A stretch of 12,077 bases of DNA from Ww85 sp963745765 (GTDB taxonomy: Bacteria > Desulfobacterota > Desulfobulbia > Desulfobulbales > Desulfocapsaceae), in NCBI GenBank assembly GCA_963745765.1, contig CAVUYQ010000027.1, forward strand, positions 1-12,077. Direction: 5' to 3'. Numbering within the stretch: the first letter of the stretch is position 1; each line of letters opens with the position of its first letter. Position numbers and translations under genes: made by a program. This document shows, piece after piece, positions 6,711-12,077 of this stretch. The notes beneath the pieces are model-generated. The model did not search any database. It was not told the origin of the DNA and saw only the letters and a program-made list of their open reading frames with translations.

Positions 6711-7648
6711 ACCAGCCAAACTATGTACGCTTTTTCGTCCTCGCTTTTCTTGTACTCGGACTTGCAGCCGCGGGCCATGCCGCCGACTTGATCAGCGCTA
6801 CTGATTTTGCGGGCGAAAATCAGATTGTCGTGTCCTTTAGTACCGCCGTTGATAAGGCTGAGGCGGGAGATGCCGCCCGTTACATCGTCTATGAGCAGTC
6901 TGATCCGGACATCCGTTTGACGGTTAGCTCCGTGGCTGTGTCGGCCGATGGCCGGCAGGCGACCCTGAATTTTGCCGAACCGCTCAATACCTCCAAGACC
7001 CATATCGTCACGATTAAAGGTCTCGACGGTATTACAACGGCCTCATCTGCGGTGAGCAAGTCATATTTCGGTTACCTGGTGTCGGTTCTTATATCGGCCC
7101 TGCTTATCAATAACTTCGTCTTTACCAAGTATCTTGGGCTCTGCGTCTTTTTCGGCACCTCAAAACGAAAACAGACCGCCAAGGGCATGGGGGTTGTCTT
7201 CACCATCGTCATCGTTGTTTCGGTCAGCATGAGCTGGCTGCTTTTCCAGTATGTACTTAAACCGTTTCACCTTGACTATTTGCAGATCGTGGTTTTCATC
7301 GGGCTCACGTCTCTGACGGTCCAGGCTGTCGATACGGTACTGCGAAAGGTCAATCCGATTCTCTTTAAATCGTTTGGCGTTTACCTGGTGCTGGTTATCG
7401 CCAACTGCGTCATCATCGCCGTTCCCCTGTTGATGGCCAGTAACGAGTATAACTATTTTGAGACGTTCATGCTCAGCCTTGGTGCCGGCGGCGGATTTTT
7501 GCTGGCGCTCTACCTGATGAGTTCCGTCAGTGAACGGGTTGAACTGGCAAAAGTACCGCCTTCGTTTAAAGGGCTTCCCATTGCCTTTATCGTTGCCGGG
7601 CAGTTTGCCATGGCATTTTTGGGTTTTTCCGGTCTAAAGCTGTTCTGA
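6707..7648 (+). CDS. RnfA with N-terminal signal peptide and Ig-like domain fusion
   Basis: Residues 119-313 are a full RnfA (NqrE homologue): NNFVFTKYLGLC (135-146), a Q-x-V-D/E segment (206-209), IANCVIIAVPLL (231-242), SLGAGGGFLLAL (257-268), PPSFKGLPIAFI (284-295) and a C-terminal GFSGL. Both cluster cysteines, C146 and C234, are present. Ordinary RnfA is about 190 residues and starts at the first helix. Here about 118 residues precede it: a basic-hydrophobic signal sequence (1-25, possible cleavage after GHA), then about 80 residues of alternating beta pattern (ISATDFAGENQIVVSFS ... ATLNFAEPL ... THIVTIKGL). This resembles bacterial Ig-like/SbsA-type domains. RnfA is known to have its N-terminus outside, so a periplasmic domain fits its topology. 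The start overlaps the rnfE stop (GCATGA) with AGAGGTGA upstream, and the frame is uninterrupted, so the fusion looks real. Confidence 0.92.
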   Translation: MNQPNYVRFFVLAFLVLGLAAAGHAADLISATDFAGENQIVVSFSTAVDKAEAGDAARYIVYEQSDPDIRLTVSSVAVSADGRQATLNFAEPLNTSKTHIVTIKGLDGITTASSAVSKSYFGYLVSVLISALLINNFVFTKYLGLCVFFGTSKRKQTAKGMGVVFTIVIVVSVSMSWLLFQYVLKPFHLDYLQIVVFIGLTSLTVQAVDTVLRKVNPILFKSFGVYLVLVIANCVIIAVPLLMASNEYNYFETFMLSLGAGGGFLLALYLMSSVSERVELAKVPPSFKGLPIAFIVAGQFAMAFLGFSGLKLF

Positions 7649-7694
7649 TCGGTTCATGTAAATTTTTGTCTGTAACAGGAGAAGTGAAAACATT

Positions 7695-8570
7695 ATGGAT
7701 CCTGAATTAGTAAAATTGGCGATCGGCGGTCTCGTGCTGCTTGGCTGTATCGGACTTTTTTTTGGCATCGGCCTGGCCATAGCGGCCCAGAAATTCGCTG
7801 TCGAGACCAACCCGCTCATAGAAGAAGTGCTCGAGTCGCTGCCGCTCGCTAACTGTGGCGGCTGCGGGTACCCCGGCTGTGAAGGCTATGCAATCGAGGT
7901 TGTGACAAACCCGGATGTTCCGCCCAATCTCTGTTTCCCCGGCAAGGAAGCCGTAGCCGAGCGGGTGGCCTCGCTGACCGGCAAGAAAATGACGGCGGTC
8001 GAGGACACCATCGCTGTTGTACGTTGTTCGCGCATCGAGGGAAGAGTCAGTCACAAACACCGCTATATCGGCTTTTCTTCCTGCACCGCTGCCAATCTTG
8101 GTTATGGAGGACCTTCCTCCTGCCAGTATGCTTGTATCGGTCTTGGCGAATGTGCCGAGGCATGTCCGTTTGACGCCATTGAGATGGTAGAGAGTTTTCC
8201 GGTTGTCAATGCTGATAAATGCGTGAGCTGCGGTGTTTGTGTGAAGACCTGCCCGAAGTCCGTCATGGAGATCCAGACCATCAAGGCCAGGGTATGGGTA
8301 CCGTGTTCAACCAAGGATCTTGGCAAGGCTGTCACCGGTGTCTGCAAGGTCGGCTGTATCGGCTGCAAGATGTGCGTCAAGGTCTGTCCGGCTGATGCGG
8401 TAACCTACGAGAACGGCCTGGTCAAGATTGATCACAAGGCCTGCATTGCCTATGGAAGTAGTTGTGAGGAAATCTGCGTGAGCAAATGTCCACGTGATAT
8501 CTTCAGGCATTACGAAGGGCGTGAAATCGTGGCACGCGATGCTGCCGGCGGTCTGAAGATGGCGGGATGA
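7695..8570 (+). CDS. Rnf complex subunit RnfB (polyferredoxin subunit)
   Basis: Membrane-anchored iron-sulfur subunit expected to take electrons from (or give them to) ferredoxin on the cytoplasmic side. The 291 residues begin with one helix (about 7-31). Next comes the RnfB-specific 4Fe-4S motif C54-G-G-C57-GYPG-C62 ... C80. Then follow C143-x3-C147-x5-C153-x3-C157P, the ferredoxin motif C176-C179-C182-C186P and a third, C221-C224-C227-C231P. The last group is unusual: C250-x6-C257-x3-C261-x3-C265P instead of CxxCxxCxxxCP. Extra cysteines lie at 18, 111, 130, 204 and 217. ATG 7695 has AGGAGAAG (7677-7684) ten bases upstream. It is the last rnf gene, 46 bases after rnfA, matching the order of clostridial rnfCDGEAB. 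A terminator follows about 190 bases later. Confidence 0.94.
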   Translation: MDPELVKLAIGGLVLLGCIGLFFGIGLAIAAQKFAVETNPLIEEVLESLPLANCGGCGYPGCEGYAIEVVTNPDVPPNLCFPGKEAVAERVASLTGKKMTAVEDTIAVVRCSRIEGRVSHKHRYIGFSSCTAANLGYGGPSSCQYACIGLGECAEACPFDAIEMVESFPVVNADKCVSCGVCVKTCPKSVMEIQTIKARVWVPCSTKDLGKAVTGVCKVGCIGCKMCVKVCPADAVTYENGLVKIDHKACIAYGSSCEEICVSKCPRDIFRHYEGREIVARDAAGGLKMAG

Positions 8571-8696
8571 TGCCATTGAACTGAATGAAAACGGTGATAG
8601 GATGATGCTTTCTTGACCATCCTTTTAATTTTTGAACCGCAGGGGGAAGCTGTCAATAATGGCCTGCCCGCGTGTTTTGCTGTCGTTCGGAACGCC

Positions 8697-8736
8697 GCTG
8701 TCAGGATATCGTCAGTCCGGAACAACAGCTGACAGC
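8697..8736. repeat. Inverted repeat downstream of rnfB
   Basis: GCTGTCAG (8697-8704) is exactly complementary to CTGACAGC (8729-8736), with a 24-base loop. The loop contains CAGTCCGGAAC, similar to CGTTCGGAAC just before the left arm (8684-8693). It lies between rnfB and the stronger terminator and may be a 3' stabilising stem. Confidence 0.35.
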
Positions 8737-8760
8737 CTCTCATCCGCGGACCTTGTAATG

Positions 8761-8808
8761 AACCCGCGTCACGCTGCCTCGTTTGCGACAGCCTGACGCG
8801 GTTTTTTT
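8761..8808 (+). terminator. Intrinsic terminator of the rnf operon
   Basis: CCGCGTCA (8764-8771) pairs perfectly with TGACGCGG (8794-8801). Inside, GCTG pairs with CAGC and TCG with CGA around a short loop. Seven T residues follow (8802-8808). This is a textbook plus-strand rho-independent terminator 190 bases after rnfB, and it separates rnf transcription from the crotonase gene. Confidence 0.85.
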
Positions 8809-9039
8809 GTCAGGAAGAATGAAGGTGAAGCTATTTCCCCTGCCTGTCCCCCTGTCAATCGGTGTCGCATGAGTAACATGCAACTACCGGTACCTTCGCA
8901 TGCACAATCCATAACCACTTGCTTCCGTGAGACGAAAAGGTGTTGCATGAAGTCTTGTTTTTGGCTTACAAAAGAAGGGTAAATCGTGGCGGTCAACCAT
9001 CAACAACAACCGGCAGATGTTGAAAAGAAGGAGAAATGT

Positions 9040-9819
9040 ATGTCTTATACCCATCTTGAAACAGCGGTAAATGAGCGTTTTGTCGGGATCATCACCTTGA
9101 ATCGCCCGGATCAGCTCAACACTTTTAACAGCCTTCTTGCCGAGGAGTTAACCGGGGCACTTGAAGGCATGGACATTGATGCCAGGGTACGTGTCATATT
9201 GCTTAGAGGTGCGGGTAAGGCTTTCTGTGCAGGGATTGATGTAAATGAACTTGCGGGCAAAACCACCCTTGAGTATCGGGCCTGGATTGAACATATGGAG
9301 CATCCCCTGATTACTATCGCCAGAATGAAAAAACCGGTGATAGCACAGGTCCAGGGGGTTGCTGCGGCAAATGGCATGGGTCTCGTGGCCGCAGCCGATC
9401 TGGCCATAGCGGCAGAAAACACCAAGATGGGACTGACGGCGATCAATGTCGGACTTAATTGTGTGGGACCGGTCATTCCGGTGGCCCGTTGCGTTGGCCG
9501 CAAGAAAGCACTGGAACTGCTCTTGTACGGGACATTGATCAAGGCTGCGGAGGCAAAAGAACTTGGATTGATTAACCGGATTGTGCCAAAGGATGATCTT
9601 GAGGCAGAGGCCTTGGCTTGGGCAGAAGATTTAGCCGGAAGGAGTCCTGTTGCCGTGCAGATTGCCAAAACCGCCTTTTATTCCTCCGAGGATATGGATT
9701 ACTTCAGGCAGTTTGACCTGATGAACGAAGCCTTTGCGCGACTATGCAGCTCTGATGATGCCAAGGAAGGTGTTCAGGCTTTTTTTGAAAAACGAAAACC
9801 CGTCTGGAAGGAGCGCTGA
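9040..9819 (+). CDS. Crotonase-superfamily protein, ECHDC3-like
   Basis: A 259-residue enoyl-CoA hydratase/isomerase-fold protein. CoA-binding and oxyanion-hole features are visible: NRPDQLNTFN (21-30), GKAFCAGIDVNE (59-70) and VQGVAAANGMGL (104-115). The two glutamates that catalyse hydration in classical crotonase are missing: the GGGCEL position is ANGMGL (G114) and the PEI position is TAI (A134). The pattern INVGLNC.GPVIPVAR plus a C-terminal EGVQAFFEKRKPVW is like the eukaryotic/bacterial ECHDC3 group, whose reaction is not well defined. It is therefore unlikely to be a standard 2-enoyl-CoA hydratase. ATG 9040 is preferred: AAGGAG lies six bases upstream and the family N-terminus fits. 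A GTG at 8986 with its own GAAGGG would add 18 polar residues. The next gene begins 7 bases after the stop, so the pair is probably co-transcribed. Confidence 0.85.
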   Translation: MSYTHLETAVNERFVGIITLNRPDQLNTFNSLLAEELTGALEGMDIDARVRVILLRGAGKAFCAGIDVNELAGKTTLEYRAWIEHMEHPLITIARMKKPVIAQVQGVAAANGMGLVAAADLAIAAENTKMGLTAINVGLNCVGPVIPVARCVGRKKALELLLYGTLIKAAEAKELGLINRIVPKDDLEAEALAWAEDLAGRSPVAVQIAKTAFYSSEDMDYFRQFDLMNEAFARLCSSDDAKEGVQAFFEKRKPVWKER

Positions 9820-9826
9820 TATTCGT

Positions 9827-10291
9827 ATGTCGGCTCTTGGCACCTATACGGTCCGACTTGGTGCCGTCCTGCTGCTGATAATGTCAGTGGCAGGTCATGC
9901 CTCGTCTGTATTTGGCTTTGAGTGTGAGGCCGCAACCTACAACAGTCGTGAGTTCAAAGAGGTGCGGACGGTTTTTTCCCCCTATGAAAAAGTCTACGTG
10001 AAAATCCGCTGCGGCGCATTGGAAGCTGGAGAATATGCAATGCATGCCAACTGGCTGCACAAGAAACGGGGCATGGTTCGTTCGGATAAACACACATTCA
10101 AGATGGATATCAGGGGAGAGCGGGTTGTCTTTTTCTGGTTCAACCTGACGAAAAGGGGGCCTTTTTCAAGTACGATTACCAATAAGGACTTCCATGAGGA
10201 AAATTTCGGGGAGTGGGTGGTTGAAACCTACCTGAACAACAGCAAAATTGCGGAAAATAACTTTACCATCGATGATCAGGCATCTTTCTGA
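9827..10291 (+). CDS. Small secreted protein of unknown function
   Basis: A 154-residue protein. Residues 1-30 look like a signal peptide: a short polar N-terminus with R10, then a hydrophobic GAVLLLIMSVAGHASSVFG. The mature part has alternating beta character, with TVFSPYEKVYVKIRC, GEYAMHANWLHK and GEWVVETYLNN, suggesting a compact beta-sandwich domain. Two cysteines (C33, C62) could form a disulfide. No enzymatic motif is recognised. ATG 9827 is chosen because it places the signal sequence at the N-terminus; the frame stays open back to 9734 inside the crotonase gene, which is overlap only. AAGGAG lies 13 bases upstream, rather far, so translational coupling to the preceding stop is likely. 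A terminator follows 7 bases after the stop. Confidence 0.7.
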   Translation: MSALGTYTVRLGAVLLLIMSVAGHASSVFGFECEAATYNSREFKEVRTVFSPYEKVYVKIRCGALEAGEYAMHANWLHKKRGMVRSDKHTFKMDIRGERVVFFWFNLTKRGPFSSTITNKDFHEENFGEWVVETYLNNSKIAENNFTIDDQASF

Positions 10292-10297
10292 AAGAAA

Positions 10298-10331
10298 AAA
10301 ATAGCAGGGGCTGATACTCCCCTGCTATTTT
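10298..10331. terminator. Bidirectional terminator between convergent genes
   Basis: AAAATAGCAGGGG (10298-10310) pairs perfectly with CCCCTGCTATTTT (10319-10331) across an 8-base loop. On the plus strand it ends in TTTT after the secreted-protein gene. Read on the minus strand it ends in a longer T-run, serving the lipoprotein gene. Confidence 0.9.
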
Positions 10332-10407
10332 CGTGCTGTTATCAACATCGATAGCGAGAAACAATAAGACTTGAAAAAAATACATCTCTCACTTCAGGAA
10401 CCCATTG

Positions 10408-10806
10408 TTACTGTGCACAGACGTTAAAACTTGTATTTGAAAGCGTGAATTCCGCCGGATCGACCTCGGTCACGCATTCAGCGGTATCGTTCCCGTCCGC
10501 ATCTTTTACATATTCGGGACAGGTGGGAGTCACAACGGAAAATGTCAGCACAACCTTGCGGGGGCCGACTCCAAGATAGTAGGCACAATTCCAGGTGCAG
10601 TCAGATCTCGTGCTAGAGGTTTTAACATTGCTGTCGACATCATAACAGGTGACACTGCCTCCGGTAGTACCGGTAGCAGTGATTTTGTAGGTAGCCTGTG
10701 GATAATCACCGCCGCCGCCCGACGAACCGCCACTATCGCCGTTGTCGCAGGAGGTTATAAGAGCCACTACGCCTATCAAACACAAAACTGAAAGAATCGT
10801 TTTCAT
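10408..10806 (-). CDS. Cysteine-rich predicted lipoprotein, unknown function
   Basis: A 132-residue protein with a lipoprotein signal: MKTILSVLCLIGVVALITSC, lipobox ITSC with C20 as the expected lipidated residue. Then comes a low-complexity Gly/Ser/Asp linker (21-35) typical of surface lipoproteins. The remaining 95 residues have beta character and six cysteines (54, 70, 74, 96, 111, 130), an even number that suggests three disulfides in an exported domain. D21 after the lipid cysteine would, by the enterobacterial +2 rule, favour inner-membrane retention, but that rule may not hold here. Start 10806 is preferred to the ATG at 10818 because TGAGG lies about seven bases upstream and the signal peptide begins properly there. 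No family is recognised. It is transcribed alone toward the shared terminator. Confidence 0.75.
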   Translation of the reverse strand: MKTILSVLCLIGVVALITSCDNGDSGGSSGGGGDYPQATYKITATGTTGGSVTCYDVDSNVKTSSTRSDCTWNCAYYLGVGPRKVVLTFSVVTPTCPEYVKDADGNDTAECVTEVDPAEFTLSNTSFNVCAQ

Positions 10807-11183
10807 ACAATGCCTCATCTTTAAGATTCTTTACTAGAAATCAGCCACCCTTCATGAGCATTCTCGGTTGGGTAGAAGATTGTCTTTATTCCCGCACTGT
10901 TAAAAGACTAGCATGTTAATAACGCATAAATCAAGTAAAATCCAATACTCAGCCTATCGACAATAGGGAAGGGCAACCCTTTATTATAAAACAACTCGGG
11001 GGGAGGGTTCCGCTTTCAGGAGAATATGATTGTAAAATCATGTTGTTATCCATTATTTTTATGGATGATAACATGATGTGTGGAAGGAATAATTAAATTT
11101 TCATTATCCTGCAATATCTTGGTACTAGTAGCAAAATTATTGAGAATTTCAATGAAGAAGTCTGGAATCTGCCCGTGCGCTCA
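10807..11183. other. AT-rich intergenic region with long hairpin
   Basis: No gene of normal size is seen. The promoter of the lipoprotein gene should lie near 10820-10930 on the minus strand, but no clear hexamers were found. AACCCT (10975-10980) and AGGGTT (11004-11009) form a small inverted repeat. The main feature is the hairpin at 11037-11077, listed separately. Confidence 0.4.
11037..11077 (+). ncRNA. Long hairpin, possible small RNA or terminator
   Basis: Left arm 11037-11053 and right arm 11061-11077 form a 17-bp stem with a 7-base loop (TATTTTT). In plus-strand RNA all 17 positions pair, two of them as G-U. In minus-strand RNA those two become A-C mismatches. The asymmetry favours a function in plus-strand RNA, although no plus-strand gene is nearby. 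A competing 6-bp hairpin, ATGATT (11026-11031) with AATCAT (11036-11041), overlaps the left arm. Alternatively the structure, read on the minus strand with the following TTT, is a weak terminator for the membrane-protein gene ending at 11184. Confidence 0.35.
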
Positions 11184-11885
11184 TCAGACACCCTCCTTAT
11201 CATCATCTCCCCGGCTGCTTTTCAGCACATAAATCAGAATGATGAAGACGGCCAGGTCAACGATTGATGCGATCACATAGATAAGAAGATCAAGGATTGC
11301 AAAGGAGATTGTACCCTGTCCGGGAAAATTGTTTTTGCCCAGCTGCATAAGGAGCATGAGTGTTTCCAGGACGAGTACCGTGAAGATGATAGGGGTTGAT
11401 TTAGAGAGATTTTTTAAAAGGAAGCTCACCCCGCCGGAGATGGCACCGCGCTGTTGACCGGAGATGTAGTAGGCGGGAATCACATAGATATAGATGAGAC
11501 TGGAGACAATGAGTGTTATTTCAAAAAAACCGCTGCCTCCGCCGCCGGGTAATAGAAAAAGGGGAATGGTCGCCACCAGTATAACCGGCAGATACATGCG
11601 GACAAGAAGCCAGATGTAATTGAGAAGGTAGGTTCTGGCAATCTGGGGGATGGAGGAATAGGTGTCTTCGATCAATTCGAAATAGATGCCATAGAATACA
11701 GGCGTGGCGATGATGGAAAGAGCCATGGTCAGGGTATTGAGAGGCCCGTACAGTGCGGTATCTTTAAGCAGCAGTGCTGCCGAGCCGCACAATCCGATGA
11801 GACCGAGACACCAGAGGACAATAGTGTTGGCTCTGATGATCCTCAGGGCGTAGACCAGGTGTTTCTTGAAATTGAAAGCGTCCAT
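11184..11885 (-). CDS. Six-helix integral membrane protein, unknown function
   Basis: A 233-residue protein with about six hydrophobic segments (roughly 21-40, 50-70, 88-112, 119-140, 165-182, 192-221), a basic N-terminus (FKKHLVYALRIIR) and a charged C-terminal tail (KSSRGDDDKEGV). The segment GGGGSGFF (114-121) forms a glycine-rich loop between helices 3 and 4. No transporter or enzyme motif is recognised. The layout is reminiscent of small bacterial membrane proteins of the DUF4013 or YciC type, but this is only an impression. ATG 11885 has AAGAGA close upstream, a weak ribosome site. It is separate from the lipoprotein gene, 377 bases away on the same strand. Confidence 0.75.
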   Translation of the reverse strand: MDAFNFKKHLVYALRIIRANTIVLWCLGLIGLCGSAALLLKDTALYGPLNTLTMALSIIATPVFYGIYFELIEDTYSSIPQIARTYLLNYIWLLVRMYLPVILVATIPLFLLPGGGGSGFFEITLIVSSLIYIYVIPAYYISGQQRGAISGGVSFLLKNLSKSTPIIFTVLVLETLMLLMQLGKNNFPGQGTISFAILDLLIYVIASIVDLAVFIILIYVLKSSRGDDDKEGV

Positions 11886-12077
11886 TCTCTTGACCAGGAA
11901 AGTAGCGGACAGTTATCATGTTTGATGGATGTCCGATTGGGAAGCCATTTGGCCAGATTGCCCTGCTTTTTGCAAGAAGAGAAGAGGGGGAAGGCGGGGT
12001 GTCCTTCTTCAATAGCTTCGACTAAAGTCCACACGGTAGTCAAGCGGCAAACCGTTGCAAAAATTCCGATAATTCCG

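Larger units (their letters stand above)
8571..9039. other. Intergenic region between rnfB and the crotonase gene
   Basis: The stretch holds the inverted repeat and the rnf terminator. From 8809 to 9039 it should hold the promoter of the next gene. Only a weak possible -35 (TTGCAT, near 8944) is seen, with no good -10. A small hairpin GCATG/CATGC lies at 8867-8881. No gene is supported. Confidence 0.4.

Noticed and set aside
8659..8796. 45-codon plus-strand ORF between rnfB and the terminator
   Set aside because: The ribosome site is too far away (14 bases), the ORF runs through the inverted repeat and terminator stem, and its composition is not protein-like.
8986..9039. GTG start adding 18 residues to the crotonase
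   Set aside because: ATG 9040 has better ribosome-site spacing and matches the family N-terminus, though GTG 8986 also has a purine-rich site.
9734..9826. Upstream extension of the secreted protein inside the crotonase gene
   Set aside because: It would bury the signal peptide behind 31 residues; overlap is explained by the crotonase coding frame.
11843..12043. Minus-strand ORFs upstream of the membrane protein gene
   Set aside because: They overlap its start in other frames and show no family features; 11886-12077 appears non-coding.

Overview
The window (about 50% G+C by eye) looks like chromosome of an anaerobic Desulfobacterota-type bacterium, possibly related to Desulfobulbales. That placement is inferred from the gene order rnfC-D-G-E-A-B, the cysteine-rich RnfB and the general protein style. 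No rRNA, tRNA, CRISPR array or intact mobile element was seen.

Layout. Bases 1-125 form a large imperfect palindrome. A DMT/EamA transporter gene follows on the minus strand (1162 to 274), broken by two apparent single-base losses. After a 460-base gap come a dihydroorotate dehydrogenase-like flavoprotein gene (1626-2609, plus) and a 139-base structured leader. The complete Rnf cluster fills 2749-8570: rnfC, rnfD, rnfG, rnfE, rnfA, rnfB, all plus strand and tightly packed, with rnfD/rnfG and rnfE/rnfA overlapping. A strong intrinsic terminator lies at 8761-8808. A second plus-strand pair follows: a crotonase-fold protein of ECHDC3 type (9040-9819) and a small secreted protein (9827-10291). 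These end at a bidirectional terminator (10298-10331) shared with a convergent lipoprotein gene (10806 to 10408, minus). A 377-base gap with a long hairpin precedes a six-helix membrane protein gene (11885 to 11184, minus).

How the genes work together. Rnf couples electron flow between reduced ferredoxin and NAD(H) to Na+ or H+ movement across the inner membrane. RnfC carries the NADH/FMN site and two 4Fe-4S clusters. RnfB is the iron-sulfur subunit on the ferredoxin side. RnfD and RnfG carry covalent FMN. RnfA and RnfE hold a cluster inside the membrane. No apbE flavin transferase or multiheme cytochrome gene is present here.

What stands out. (1) RnfA has an N-terminal fusion of about 118 residues: a signal peptide plus a predicted Ig-like beta domain, expected in the periplasm. 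(2) RnfE keeps only one of its two usual cluster-binding cysteines; the second is alanine. These two changes fall on the paired subunits that share the membrane cluster, so this may be a divergent Rnf subtype. (3) The DHOD-like and crotonase-like proteins both lack the catalytic residues of the reactions their automatic annotations would imply. (4) The rnf leader holds a possible sigma-54 promoter, a small upstream ORF and alternative hairpins.
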